DNA of 64,000 bases from Abyssalbus ytuae. GTDB lineage: Bacteria > Bacteroidota > Bacteroidia > Flavobacteriales > Flavobacteriaceae. Numbering within the stretch: position 1 is the stretch's first letter; every line of letters begins with the position of its first letter. The stretch lies in NCBI RefSeq assembly GCF_022807975.1, contig NZ_CP094358.1:1798001-1862000 (forward strand), written 5' to 3'. This document shows, piece after piece, positions 28,134 through 37,420 of this stretch. A program made the position numbers and the translations under genes. The notes under the pieces were generated by a model, which saw only the letters and a program-made list of their open reading frames with translations, was not told the DNA's origin and made no database searches.

Positions 28134-30203
28134 TTATCTTTTTAGAGAAAAGTGTCCTTTATAAACGTCCATATTTTCATTGGCAAACTTAACTGTAAAC
28201 CAATAATCGGTAGCCGGTAAAGGCCTGCCATTGAAAGTTCCGTTCCAACCATCGTCTTCCGAAGAAAACTGTTTTACCAATTTACCAAATCTGTCAAAAA
28301 TATTCACTATAGCATTGTCAAAACAATCATCTTCTGCACCAAAAATTTGCCACCGGTCATTAACTCCATCCCCATTAGGGGTAAAAAATCGTGGAAATCC
28401 TAAAACGCAAACTTCTTCTATAGCTACACCACAACCGTGCCTGTCTCTTACTCTTATGGTTTGGTAACCTCCCATCGGGTTTTCAATATAGGCCTGATAT
28501 GTAATAACCTCTCCCTGGGAACCTGAAAGTTGGCTAATATGGGTATTTTCAAAAGGTTGAAAATCTATGTTGTATTCATAATCATCGCTATATCCTTCAA
28601 ACTCTATTGTAACAGTACTGTTGGGTGAAGTCATATCGGTTATTACATTTGTTATAGTCGCTATGCTGGAAGGCAAAACTTCAATTTCCATTTCGGTACT
28701 ACATCCACTGCCATCGGCATTGGTAGCCACCACTGTATAAGTTCCCGGAGAATATACTTCTGCAATCCTGTCTATTCCTACCACCCCGGTTTGATCATTG
28801 CCATTGCGGTACCATACATAAGTGTAATCATCCTGTGGATTTAGTACAGTCAAGGTTTTAGGTAAATCATTTAAACATATGTATTGGGGTGATTCTACTT
28901 CAAATTCCGGTTGCTGGCTTACACTAAGGGTTACATGCTCTCCTAAACCATAACATGAGTTATTATTTGTATTATTTACCCTTACAAATAAATTTTGGGA
29001 AAAAGGTGAGGATGTATTTTGATATCCTGTTAGCGGAATTTGATTTTGTTGTGTAAGGGCCTCTGCCTGGGTTTCATAAAAAGAGACTTGTAAATCAGGC
29101 TGATCGGCCGGAGGAAACTGAGAAATTATGGCATTTTGCGCTTGAGTTAAATTAAAAGTTGCCACACCGTCATTCACTACACCTCCCCCTGTATTATCAT
29201 CACACTGATTAACTAAAAAAACGTATGCAGGATCTATTTGCGAGGCAGTGGTTTGTAAATTTACCGTAGCCACGCTACTCCCACACCCCTGGTTATCACT
29301 TACATTGGCAAATACTTGTGATGAAGCAGAATCAGAAAATGTATCAACATTGATTATTTCATCTGCAGCATCCTGATTGGTGGCTCCTGTTAAGGTATTA
29401 TAGTAAGTAATTGTGAAATTAGCCGGGTTATTTATAACAAGTGGATTGGCATCATTTAAATCAAAAACCGAAATGCCATCTGAATTATCATCGCATTGTG
29501 ATAAAGTGACCGGTGTATTCACTGGGGGCACAGTATAAACTTCTATTGAAAATACATGGGTGGCCACACAACCCGTGGCTATATTTTCCACCCTTACAAA
29601 AATTTGCTGTGTAGGAATGGAGGTATTAACAAAAGCCCCCGGATTTGCAAATGGTGCACTTCCTGCCTGGGCTGCGGCCAAACTTGCATGAAAAGTAATG
29701 TTGTAATTTGCAGGGGAATCACCGTTTATTATTTGCGGCACTGCTGCCGTGAGGTCAAACGTTTCCTGTCCGTCGCCATTTAAATCACATTGAGAAACAG
29801 CATCCACCGGATTGGAGGAAACATCGAAATAGGTTACCGTTACTGATGGAGAAAAAAATGTACATGCTGCATTACCGGCGTCTGCTGCCTCACTCACCTG
29901 AAAACGATACAGGTAATTATTATTTGTAACTGTTAAAGAAAAGGTGTTATTGACTTCAGCAGGAATATCTGTCCAGCTATTTCCTCCGTCACCACTTTCC
30001 TGCCATTGAAAAACCAATGTGGTTGAGGTACTGCCCTCTACAACTGCTGCAAAGTTTATAACATCGTTAAAACACACCCCTGATGGAAAAGACGGATGAT
30101 CATTAGTGACAGTAAGAATTCTGCTTCCAACATCGCCGCTACATTGTGCTTTAACAAAAAAAAATGGTAAAACCAAAAAAATGCAAAGTAAGTAAGTTTT
30201 CAT
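28134..30203 (-). CDS. Large secreted adhesin-like protein with gliding-type T9SS C-terminal domain
   Basis: 689 residues from the chosen ATG (MKTYLLCIFLVLPFFFVKAQ signal peptide); seven residues longer if started at 30224. It carries several Ig-like or adhesin repeats of the form QCDDNSDGISVFDLNDANP..., seen at least three times, and a PKD-like region. The last ~85 residues (FFTPNGDGVNDRWQIFG ... NIFDRFGKLVKQF ... WNGTFNGRPLPATDYWF) are the gliding-motility-associated C-terminal domain recognised by the type IX secretion system. It is probably exported across the outer membrane. Ligand unknown. Confidence 0.92.
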   Translation of the reverse strand: MKTYLLCIFLVLPFFFVKAQCSGDVGSRILTVTNDHPSFPSGVCFNDVINFAAVVEGSTSTTLVFQWQESGDGGNSWTDIPAEVNNTFSLTVTNNNYLYRFQVSEAADAGNAACTFFSPSVTVTYFDVSSNPVDAVSQCDLNGDGQETFDLTAAVPQIINGDSPANYNITFHASLAAAQAGSAPFANPGAFVNTSIPTQQIFVRVENIATGCVATHVFSIEVYTVPPVNTPVTLSQCDDNSDGISVFDLNDANPLVINNPANFTITYYNTLTGATNQDAADEIINVDTFSDSASSQVFANVSDNQGCGSSVATVNLQTTASQIDPAYVFLVNQCDDNTGGGVVNDGVATFNLTQAQNAIISQFPPADQPDLQVSFYETQAEALTQQNQIPLTGYQNTSSPFSQNLFVRVNNTNNNSCYGLGEHVTLSVSQQPEFEVESPQYICLNDLPKTLTVLNPQDDYTYVWYRNGNDQTGVVGIDRIAEVYSPGTYTVVATNADGSGCSTEMEIEVLPSSIATITNVITDMTSPNSTVTIEFEGYSDDYEYNIDFQPFENTHISQLSGSQGEVITYQAYIENPMGGYQTIRVRDRHGCGVAIEEVCVLGFPRFFTPNGDGVNDRWQIFGAEDDCFDNAIVNIFDRFGKLVKQFSSEDDGWNGTFNGRPLPATDYWFTVKFANENMDVYKGHFSLKR

Positions 30204-30221
30204 TTGGGCACCTATTGTTAT

Positions 30222-30250
30222 CAAATATAATATTAATTTTTAAATAACAA
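30222..30250 (-). promoter_or_regulatory. Promoter of the T9SS-exported protein gene
   Basis: The minus strand has TTG (30250-30248), 18 bp, then TATATTTG (30229-30222), a very good match to the Bacteroidota TTG/TAnnTTTG housekeeping promoter. It would start the RNA about 12-15 nt before the chosen ATG at 30203, which also supports that start. Confidence 0.65.
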
Positions 30251-30287
30251 TAAACGTGTATTTTAAAGATATAGTCTAATTTTGAGC

Positions 30288-30641
30288 ATGAAAAAAATAT
30301 ACTATTTGAAAACATGCAACACCTGCATGAGAATTATTAAAGAGTTACAACCTTTAAACGGGTTTATTCTTCAAGATATTAAGGAAGAACCTGTTACGGT
30401 TAAACAAATTGAAGAAATGCACCGGTTATCGGGTTCTTATGAAGCATTATTTAGCAAAAGAGCCAAGTTGTATAAAGAACGTGGCCTTAAAAATGAATTT
30501 CTCACAGAAAGAGATTTTAAAGAGCTTATTTTAGAACATTATACTTTTTTAAAACGCCCTGTTATAATTGTAAATGATAAAATTTTTGCCGGTAACAACA
30601 AAAAAACTGTAGAAGAGGCAAAAAAAACAATACATGAATAA
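30288..30641 (+). CDS. ArsC/Spx-family protein
   Basis: 117 residues with a thioredoxin-like fold. The N-terminal CNTC motif follows beta strand 1 (IYYLKTCNTCMRII), and the cis-Pro region LKRPVIIVNDKIFAG is typical of the ArsC/Spx/YffB group. Whether it reduces arsenate, regulates transcription or does something else cannot be told: the key Arg triad of true arsenate reductases is not clear. I prefer ATG 30288 to an upstream TTG. The gene overlaps the downstream transporter gene by 8 bp, so they form an operon. Confidence 0.82.
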   Translation: MKKIYYLKTCNTCMRIIKELQPLNGFILQDIKEEPVTVKQIEEMHRLSGSYEALFSKRAKLYKERGLKNEFLTERDFKELILEHYTFLKRPVIIVNDKIFAGNNKKTVEEAKKTIHE

Positions 30642-31527
30642 AAGAACGTTTGCTTTACTGGCAGGTTTTGGGGCTACTCTTATTTACGGGCTCAACTTTA
30701 CCATAGCTAAAAGTGTAATGCCGGAACACATAAAACCTTTTGGTTTTATATTGTTACGGGTTATAGGAGCTTCTGTATTGTTCTGGATTACGTCTCTTTT
30801 TTATAAGGAAGAAAAGGTACACACCTCGGACTGGCCCAGGTTTGTAGCAGTTTCGGTTTTTGGAATGGCTGCAAACATGTTGAGTTTTTTTAAAGGTCTT
30901 GATATGACTACCCCAATAAACGGAGCGGTAATTATGACTTCCAGTCCTATTCTTGTGTTAATACTTTCGGTGTTAATTATTAAGGAAAAAATTACCTGGA
31001 CAAAATCACTGGGTGTATTTACCGGGCTTGTGGGAGCTTTGATCCTTATTTTATACGGAGCCGGAACAAATGAGCATGCCACGAATATTACTGTAGGTAA
31101 CTTCTTGATTTTTATAAATGCCACTTGTTACGGCTTATATTTAATTCTTGCAAAACCCCTCACCAAAAAGTATCATACTTTTACCATCTTAAAATGGGCT
31201 TTTTTAATTGGAATTGTGATCAATCTTCCTTTTACAATTACTGAATTTTCAGAAGTTGGCTGGACAACTCTTCCTTTAAAAGCAATATTGGCAATGATTT
31301 TTGTAGTGGCCGGATCTACTTATTTAACTTATTTATTAAATGTATTTGCGTTAAACCAACTTAAAGCATCAACATTAAGTGCTTTTATATATCTACAGCC
31401 GTTTATTGCGACGGTTTTTGCAGTTGCAGTAGGAAGTGACACCTTGAGTTTAATTAAAATTGCTGCAGCTTTAATGATATTTGTGGGTGTTTATCTGGTG
31501 ACCAAACGTGTAAAAACCTCAAAATAA
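30634..31527 (+). CDS. EamA/DMT-family transporter
   Basis: 297 residues with ten predicted membrane helices in two EamA repeats (repeat 1 begins LAGFGATLIYGLNFTIAKSV, repeat 2 NFLIFINATCYGLYLILAKP). These inner-membrane carriers export amino acids, nucleosides or other metabolites; the substrate is not predictable. It overlaps the arsC-like gene by 8 bp, and its 3' end overlaps the convergent thioesterase gene by 9 bp. Confidence 0.92.
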   Translation: MNKRTFALLAGFGATLIYGLNFTIAKSVMPEHIKPFGFILLRVIGASVLFWITSLFYKEEKVHTSDWPRFVAVSVFGMAANMLSFFKGLDMTTPINGAVIMTSSPILVLILSVLIIKEKITWTKSLGVFTGLVGALILILYGAGTNEHATNITVGNFLIFINATCYGLYLILAKPLTKKYHTFTILKWAFLIGIVINLPFTITEFSEVGWTTLPLKAILAMIFVVAGSTYLTYLLNVFALNQLKASTLSAFIYLQPFIATVFAVAVGSDTLSLIKIAAALMIFVGVYLVTKRVKTSK

Positions 31528-31995
31528 ATCAACAGGACTTTTGATATGTTTTCTTGTATCTGCTTTAGTTAAAATCCTGAAGTCAGAAGGGCGTTTAATT
31601 TTATCAAAAAAATGAACAAGTTCATCTGGTAAGCTAATTAATTTTCTGGTTTTTAAATCAAGCCAGCCTCCCATCATTTCACAATGAGCAAAATTCTTTC
31701 CTGCATGATCGTAATAATTATGTCCAAACTCAAAAAACATTCCATCCTCACTCAATCCTTTTAAGTCTAACGACACCCTTACCGGTTTTCCTGAAAATGC
31801 TTCTTTAAAGTAATAGATGTGCTCATAAAAAACCACAGGCCCAATGTTATATTTTGAAAGTAATCTCTGGTCAAACCCATGTTCAACCAAAAATGACATA
31901 CGTGTATGAGCCGCATATTCTATGTAGGCCTTATTTGCCAAATGCCTGTTTGCATCAAGGTCATTCCATCTAATTTCAAATTCTTTTAAGTACAT
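31519..31995 (-). CDS. Acyl-CoA thioesterase (hotdog fold, 4HBT/FatB-like)
   Basis: 158 residues. The hotdog signature begins at FEIRWNDLDANRHLANKAYIEYA, with the catalytic Asp-x-x-x-H of the 4HBT group (WNDLDANRHL), then the long helix MSFLVEHGFDQRL and strands EHIYYFKEAFSGKPVRVSL. Such enzymes release free acids from acyl-CoA; chain length is unknown. It is transcribed alone, convergent with the transporter gene. Confidence 0.88.
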   Translation of the reverse strand: MYLKEFEIRWNDLDANRHLANKAYIEYAAHTRMSFLVEHGFDQRLLSKYNIGPVVFYEHIYYFKEAFSGKPVRVSLDLKGLSEDGMFFEFGHNYYDHAGKNFAHCEMMGGWLDLKTRKLISLPDELVHFFDKIKRPSDFRILTKADTRKHIKSPVDLF

Positions 31996-32113
31996 GGTTG
32001 CTGATTTTTTACAAATCTATAAAACATTTACTATGCACGCATAGCATAAAGGATTATTTTTTATTTAACTTTATTTATAATTTTCAGCATTTTTACCAAA
32101 CAACTAATTAATA

Positions 32114-33076
32114 ATGCCTGTAATTTCTTCAAACTATAATCCGCCTCATTTATTTAAAAACGGTCATTTTTCTACAATTTATTCAAGTTTAATGCGAAAA
32201 GTGAATGGTGTTTTACAAGAAAGGGAACGCATTACTTTACCTGACGGGGATTTTTTAGATCTGGACTGGTCTTTTTCCACAAAGACTACCAATAAACTTG
32301 TTATTGTTTTACACGGGCTAGAAGGGAATGCCCAAAGACCTTATATGGCAGGGACTGCAAAAGTGTTTAATAAAAATAATTTTGATGCTGTATGTATTAA
32401 CTTCAGAAGTTGCAGTGGCGAAACAAATTCACTATATAAATCATACCACTCCGGTGCTACTGAAGATTTGGAAGCAGTGATTGAATACATCGTATCTGAC
32501 AAGAAATATGACACTATTATTTTAACAGGGTTCAGTCTGGGTGGAAACGTAACTTTAAAATATTTGGGAGAAAGGGATACTGTTCCAAAACAAATAAAAG
32601 CAGCCATTGCTGTTTCTGTTCCCTGTTTTTTATATGGCTCCATGCTGGAACTGCACAAAACAAAAAATGTTTTATACGCCAAAAATTTTAAAAAGCATTT
32701 GTTGGAAAAACTTAAATGGAAACAAAAATATTTTCCTGAGCTGATAACAGATGAAGATTTAAAAAAAATTATAACCCTTAAAGATTTTGATGATTTTTAC
32801 ACCTCCAAAGCTCACGGGTTTACTGATGCTGTTGATTATTACAGTAAAAGCAGTTCGTTACAATTTTTAAAAAATATTCAAATTCCTACTCTTATTATTA
32901 ACGCAAAAAACGATTCGTTTTTATCACAGGAATGTTATCCTGAAAAAGAAGCTGAAAGGAATAAAAATTTATTTCTTGAAATACCTGCATACGGAGGACA
33001 TGTAGGTTTTTATGAAAAGAATAACATTTATTATAACGAAACTCAGTCTGTAAAATTTGTTAGCGAACATGTATAA
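32114..33076 (+). CDS. YheT-type alpha/beta hydrolase
   Basis: 320 residues of the AB-hydrolase YheT/ABHD family. It shows the oxyanion-hole motif VIVLHGLEGNAQRPYM, the nucleophile elbow GFSLGGNVTLKYLGE (Ser), an Asp region (IINAKNDSFLSQ) and the catalytic His in PAYGGHVGFYEKN. It is probably an esterase; the substrate is unknown. It is first in a tight operon: its stop codon TAA shares an A with the ATG of the next gene. Confidence 0.92.
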   Translation: MPVISSNYNPPHLFKNGHFSTIYSSLMRKVNGVLQERERITLPDGDFLDLDWSFSTKTTNKLVIVLHGLEGNAQRPYMAGTAKVFNKNNFDAVCINFRSCSGETNSLYKSYHSGATEDLEAVIEYIVSDKKYDTIILTGFSLGGNVTLKYLGERDTVPKQIKAAIAVSVPCFLYGSMLELHKTKNVLYAKNFKKHLLEKLKWKQKYFPELITDEDLKKIITLKDFDDFYTSKAHGFTDAVDYYSKSSSLQFLKNIQIPTLIINAKNDSFLSQECYPEKEAERNKNLFLEIPAYGGHVGFYEKNNIYYNETQSVKFVSEHV

Positions 33077-33924
33077 TGAAAAAGCTTAAAGAAATACGTG
33101 AAAAATATGAAAAAGCAGCTTTCTTAATAGGAAACGGACCCAACCTTAATGCCGGTATTATGCATAGCTGGAAAGACCTGCTTAAGTTAGCTTCAGAAAA
33201 ACCGGTTACTTTTGATACTGAAGGATTAACCAATACCGAAGTTTACGATCTTACCGTTTTAAACTCTAAAAACCAGGATCGGGTTAAGAGCAGAATAATA
33301 AAATTATTAAGCCTAAAAACCCATGATAACATCAATATTCATAAAGGACTTATGGAGTTTGCCCTTAACACCGATTCACCGGTGTTAACCACAAATTTTG
33401 ATGAGGCATTGGAAAAGTCGGTCCAGACAAAAATATTCCATGTGAATTCCAAAGGTTTTACGCACTATTACCCCTGGAAAAGTTATTATGGACTAAAAAA
33501 GCATATAGAGCCCACTGCCGGCTTCGGGATATGGAAAATACACGGTGATGTCAGGTACAAAGAAAGTATAAGATTAGGCCTTACCGATTATATGGGTAGC
33601 GTAGAACGAGCACGTAAATTGATCCATAAGGGACGTTACCGGTTATACCAGAATAAACAAATACCTAATTGGTACGGACAGGAAACATGGCTACATATAT
33701 GGTTTACCTTACCTATAATAATTTTTGGCTTTGGTTTTTACACCGATGAAGTGTTTTTAAGATGGCTCCTTATTGAAAGAAAAAGATATTTTAATCTCTT
33801 CAAAAAAAGTATGAATGTTACTTATCTTGTAAAAGATTTACCTAAACCCGGAGTTACCAATCTTTTACAAAACCTGGATGTGGATATAATTAAAGTAGAC
33901 GATTATTCTGAAATTTACGGATAA
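33076..33924 (+). CDS. SIR2-like NAD-binding protein
   Basis: 282 residues with SIR2-like landmarks in order: FLIGNGPNLNAG (glycine-rich NAD motif), VLTTNFDEALEKSV (TNxD motif), FGIWKIHGDVRYKESIRLG (the K-x-H-G motif) and IIFGFGFYTDEVFLRWLLIER. No zinc module is seen, so it is not a classic deacylase and is closer to the SIR2-like domains of NAD-consuming enzymes. Start and stop codons overlap both neighbours, so it is translationally coupled to a hydrolase and an RNA ligase-like protein. Its role is unknown. Confidence 0.75.
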   Translation: MKKLKEIREKYEKAAFLIGNGPNLNAGIMHSWKDLLKLASEKPVTFDTEGLTNTEVYDLTVLNSKNQDRVKSRIIKLLSLKTHDNINIHKGLMEFALNTDSPVLTTNFDEALEKSVQTKIFHVNSKGFTHYYPWKSYYGLKKHIEPTAGFGIWKIHGDVRYKESIRLGLTDYMGSVERARKLIHKGRYRLYQNKQIPNWYGQETWLHIWFTLPIIIFGFGFYTDEVFLRWLLIERKRYFNLFKKSMNVTYLVKDLPKPGVTNLLQNLDVDIIKVDDYSEIYG

Positions 33925-34487
33925 TGTACCAGGAAAGCCAACATCTCTATTTTATTGCCCTTATACCCCCTGAAACCCTATGTGAAGAAATTAAAAATTT
34001 AAAAGAAGAAATGCGCTCAAGGTTTAATACAAAGCATGCTTTAAAATCTCCGGCTCATATTACTTTACAAATGCCCTTTAAAAGACCCGTGAAAGATGAA
34101 AATGAAATTGTAAACCAGCTACGAGATTTTGCTTCTTTACAATCAACATTTCACATCGGGTTAAAAGGTTTTGATTGCTTTAAACCCAGGGTTATCTTTA
34201 TAAAAATAGAAAATCATCTTCCCATAATAAAACTCCACAAACAATTAAACCAATTATTAAAAAAAGAACTTGATTTTAAAGATAATGAACTCACAGCCAA
34301 AATACACCCGCATATAACCATTGCAACCCGCGACCTCTCAATAGATGGTTTTAAAAATGCATGGCCTGAGTATGATAAAAGAGACTTTAAAAGGTTATTT
34401 ACAGTTAAAAGCTTATTCCTTTTAAAACATAATGGTAAAAGTTGGGATATATACAAAGAATTTCCCTTCAACAACAAAAACATTTAA
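33924..34487 (+). CDS. 2'-5' RNA ligase / 2H phosphoesterase family protein
   Basis: 187 residues with the two H-x-T-x motifs that define the 2H phosphoesterase superfamily: AHITLQMPF near residue 46 and HPHITIATRD near residue 130. Family members act on 2',5'-phosphodiester bonds or 2',3'-cyclic phosphates of RNA or nucleotides. It is the third gene of the hydrolase/SIR2-like operon, with its start overlapping the SIR2-like stop (TAATG). Confidence 0.88.
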   Translation: MYQESQHLYFIALIPPETLCEEIKNLKEEMRSRFNTKHALKSPAHITLQMPFKRPVKDENEIVNQLRDFASLQSTFHIGLKGFDCFKPRVIFIKIENHLPIIKLHKQLNQLLKKELDFKDNELTAKIHPHITIATRDLSIDGFKNAWPEYDKRDFKRLFTVKSLFLLKHNGKSWDIYKEFPFNNKNI

Positions 34488-34523
34488 TTATATTAGTATA
34501 AATTTTAACCAACAATATTAAAA

Positions 34524-35021
34524 ATGAAACTGTTTTATAAAATTTCTGTCCTATCTGTTTTCTTTATTTTAGCAAGCTGCGGAGGCAATCCGGAAAAAAA
34601 AGACAAACCCTTGTACGAAACCCAACCCGATACTCAAACAAAAAAAGAAACTACAGCTCCTGCTCCTCAAAGTTCAGTGCCTGTTGACATGAGTAATAAA
34701 GGAATTGGCCCTGTAACATCATATTCATTTGCCAGTGAAATAAATGAAGAAATGGTGAAAAAAGGGGAAACTTTATTCAAGCAAAAATGTATGGCCTGCC
34801 ATAAAACCGATAAAAAATTAATAGGGCCACCTGTAAAAGGAATTTATGAACGCCGTAGTGTAGAGTGGGTTTTAAACATGATGTTAAATCCCGACCAAAT
34901 GCTTAAAGAAGATCCTATAGCCATTGCCTTGCTTAAAGAATATAACAATACCAAAATGCTGGATCAGAATTTAACCGAAGAAGAAGCAAAAGCTCTTGCT
35001 GAATATTTCAGGACATTGTAG
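34524..35021 (+). CDS. Lipoprotein c-type cytochrome
   Basis: 165 residues. A lipoprotein signal peptide ends at LASCGG, followed by a low-complexity linker (PDTQTKKETTAPAPQ). A class I cytochrome c domain has the heme motif CMACH (KQKCMACHKTDKKLIGPPVKGI) and a methionine ligand in the MMLNPDQML region. It is tethered to the cell envelope and carries one electron. The partner is not evident from the neighbourhood. It may serve in respiration or accept electrons from a periplasmic dehydrogenase. Confidence 0.9.
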   Translation: MKLFYKISVLSVFFILASCGGNPEKKDKPLYETQPDTQTKKETTAPAPQSSVPVDMSNKGIGPVTSYSFASEINEEMVKKGETLFKQKCMACHKTDKKLIGPPVKGIYERRSVEWVLNMMLNPDQMLKEDPIAIALLKEYNNTKMLDQNLTEEEAKALAEYFRTL

Positions 35022-35118
35022 GAGCCTGGGTAATTAAATCAAGCAATATTTAATTTTATTGATTCAATCATTTACGCAACCATTTTTTTATTTTGAATCT
35101 TATTAATAAAAATTAAAT

Positions 35119-35559
35119 ATGTTACATTTTATTAAATATGGCTGTTTTATAATAGGTATCTTTCTAATAGGTTGCAATCACAATAATAATGAAACCAGCC
35201 CTGAACAGGATTATGAAAAAAATTGTAATGATACATTTTGTACCCTTCAATATGTAACTGTTACCATAAAGGCAGAAGATTCAAATGGAGATCCTGTTGT
35301 ACTGGATAAAATTGAAGTGACTAATTTGGAAAATAATGAAGTTATTTTTAGCCTTCCTGATAATAATATTAAGCTTGAAAACAACGTATACCCCGTTTTT
35401 GATGACAGGTTTGTAAAACAAGCTTACAATAAAGAAATAAAAGTTAATTTTAAAGGGTATTTAAATACTAACAAAGTAGCTGACCAAAACTTTATTGTTA
35501 CTTCCGATTGCTGCCATGTATCTATGATTTCTGAAAACAGGACAATTGTAATTAACTAA
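35119..35559 (+). CDS. Small lipoprotein of unknown function
   Basis: 146 residues. The signal peptide ends in FLIGC, then an Asn/His/Glu-rich linker. The remaining ~100 residues are rich in beta strands (TLQYVTVTIKAEDSNGDPVV, IEVTNLENNEVIFSLPD) and contain five cysteines, including the C-N-D-T-F-C pair and DCCH near the C-terminus, likely disulfides. I do not recognise the family. It is transcribed singly by spacing (97 bp upstream, 115 bp downstream). Confidence 0.75.
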   Translation: MLHFIKYGCFIIGIFLIGCNHNNNETSPEQDYEKNCNDTFCTLQYVTVTIKAEDSNGDPVVLDKIEVTNLENNEVIFSLPDNNIKLENNVYPVFDDRFVKQAYNKEIKVNFKGYLNTNKVADQNFIVTSDCCHVSMISENRTIVIN

Positions 35560-35674
35560 TTTTTCAATTTTAAAATTCTTTAAGAAGTTGTGTTTATTTG
35601 AGTTATTATTTAAATAAATACAGCTACAACCTATACTTGCTTAATATTAACTTTATGCATAATTCAGTTAAGCA

Positions 35675-36106
35675 ATGGTATTTAGGTTTACTCATATAAA
35701 AATTTTATTCGTCGTATTACTTCTTACTGCCTGCCAGGTTCCTAAAGATCCTGAAAATTCATTTTCATCAGCTCAAAAAAGTGGGCTAAAAGTTGGGGTT
35801 GTTAACAATCCTCCTTTTGTTTTGGTGAATAACGGAAGTTATACCGGCCCGGAAATTAAGTTGATAAAAAACTTTGCAAAAGCAAATAAATTAAACATAC
35901 AATTTTATGAAGGTTCAGAAAGTAATCTTGTTAAAGATTTGGAGAACTATAACCTTCATATTGTAGCAGGAGGGTTTGAAAAAAATTCTCTTTGGAAAAA
36001 AAGGGCTACCCTCTCAAAGCCATATGACAAGAAGCATGTTTTACTACTTCCGCGTGGAGAAAATAAACTTCTTTTCGAAATTGAAAAACATATTTTGAAA
36101 AACTAA
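35675..36106 (+). CDS. Half-size periplasmic solute-binding-like lipoprotein
   Basis: 143 residues, lipobox LLTAC. The sequence after it (GLKVGVVNNPPFVLVNNGSYTGPEIKLIKNFAKA...) is the start of a family 3 extracellular solute-binding protein. YNLHIVAGGFEKNSLWKKRATLSKPYDKKHVLLL matches the hinge region of lobe 1. The second lobe is missing: normal members are about 250 residues. It stops by a normal codon 3 bp before a CDF transporter gene, so it is probably a real, short sensor or binder rather than decay, but a truncated gene is possible. Confidence 0.7.
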   Translation: MVFRFTHIKILFVVLLLTACQVPKDPENSFSSAQKSGLKVGVVNNPPFVLVNNGSYTGPEIKLIKNFAKANKLNIQFYEGSESNLVKDLENYNLHIVAGGFEKNSLWKKRATLSKPYDKKHVLLLPRGENKLLFEIEKHILKN

Positions 36107-36109
36107 AAA

Positions 36110-37063
36110 ATGAAGCAGGTAAAATCATATGAACTTCCGGAACATCTTCAGTCCACTTTTAACTCTGCTAAAAAAACTGAATGGATAACGATTATTTACC
36201 TTTTTACAGTAGTTATTCTCATGTATGTGGTTATGGGTTCCTCCCAGGCTATGAAAACGGCCTGGTTAGAAGATGCCCTGGGGCTTATTCCTGCCATTTC
36301 GTTTTTAGTAGCTTCCAGGTATTATAATAAAGCTCCCAACCGGCATTTTCCGTACGGTTATCACCGGGTTTATAATATCGCATTTTTATGTGGAGCACTG
36401 GCCCTTTTTACAATGGGATGCTTTTTAGTGATTACTTCTATACAGGCTTTGTTAAAAACAGAACACCCGAGTATAGGAAGTATTAAAATTTTTGGGGAAC
36501 AAATATGGCTGGGGTGGATTATGATATTAGTATTATTATATAGTTCTATTCCCGCAATTATTTTAGGGCGAAAAAAATTACCCATGGCCACTAAATTGCA
36601 CAACAAAATATTGTACACAGATGCTACTACCCAAAAAGCAGATTATATGACTGCTTTTGCCGCCATAGCCGGTGTTATAGGTATAGGTTTTGGTTTGTGG
36701 TGGGCAGATGCTACTGCAGCTCTTTTCATTTCTTTTTCGGTACTAAAAGACGGGATCTCCAACCTTAAAACCGCAGTGCTGGATTTATTAAACCGGCGAC
36801 CCGTGAAGGTAAAAGACAATAATAAAGATGAGATCATAGACCATTTGGAATATATGGTTAAATCATGGCAGTGGGTGGAAGATGCCAAAATACGTCTACG
36901 AGAAGAAGGACAGGTTTATTGTGGAGAAATCAAGGTAATTGCCAAAGACGAAAACAATCTTGTAGATAAAATTGAAAAAAGCCTGGAAGATATATATGAA
37001 TTGAACTGGAAATTACACGATATAACTATTATGCCTGTCAAATCCTTAAGAGACCAGATATAA
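36110..37063 (+). CDS. Cation diffusion facilitator-family transporter
   Basis: 317 residues, six membrane helices and a C-terminal cytoplasmic domain. The family pattern is retained in AWLEDALGLIPAISFLVASRYYNK (helix 2 region) and ILYTDATTQKADYMTAFAAIAG (helix 5 region), with the acidic metal-site residues D-A-x-x-x-x-A-D; the usual H-x-x-x-D is altered. CDF carriers export Zn, Mn, Fe or Co in exchange for protons. It starts 3 bp after the half-size solute-binding gene, suggesting joint expression. Confidence 0.85.
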   Translation: MKQVKSYELPEHLQSTFNSAKKTEWITIIYLFTVVILMYVVMGSSQAMKTAWLEDALGLIPAISFLVASRYYNKAPNRHFPYGYHRVYNIAFLCGALALFTMGCFLVITSIQALLKTEHPSIGSIKIFGEQIWLGWIMILVLLYSSIPAIILGRKKLPMATKLHNKILYTDATTQKADYMTAFAAIAGVIGIGFGLWWADATAALFISFSVLKDGISNLKTAVLDLLNRRPVKVKDNNKDEIIDHLEYMVKSWQWVEDAKIRLREEGQVYCGEIKVIAKDENNLVDKIEKSLEDIYELNWKLHDITIMPVKSLRDQI

Positions 37064-37125
37064 TATCAATACATTTCCAAAAATTAATAGACACCTTTTA
37101 TTTTATTAAATTTAAAAAACAAATT

Positions 37126-37338
37126 ATGAATAATCTCAAAAATATTAAATGGGCCTTCTTACTCCTTTTCTCTATAATGCCTTTTTCAAAAATTAAATCC
37201 CAAATACCTACCGAGGTACCACATCCGGATAATAATAAACCGGTAGATTTTTCTTCTCCTTTTGACATTATTGTGTTTATTATATTACCCATTATGGTGA
37301 TTGTTTTTTTCATCTTATGGAAAAGAAAGAAAAAGTAA
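37126..37338 (+). CDS. Small membrane protein
   Basis: 70 residues: an N-terminal hydrophobic segment or signal peptide (WAFLLLFSIMPFSKIKS), a proline-rich linker (IPTEVPHPDNNKPVDFSSP) and a C-terminal transmembrane helix ending in KRKKK. This layout occurs repeatedly in flavobacterial genomes as a short hypothetical protein. Function unknown. The basic tail suggests the C-terminus faces the cytoplasm. Confidence 0.65.
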   Translation: MNNLKNIKWAFLLLFSIMPFSKIKSQIPTEVPHPDNNKPVDFSSPFDIIVFIILPIMVIVFFILWKRKKK

Positions 37339-37420
37339 TGCCACCTCTTATTAGGTTGTTAAAACTTATCTAACATTAAAATAATGTTACCTTATTGTTA
37401 ATTTAATGTTTCTAAATTGT

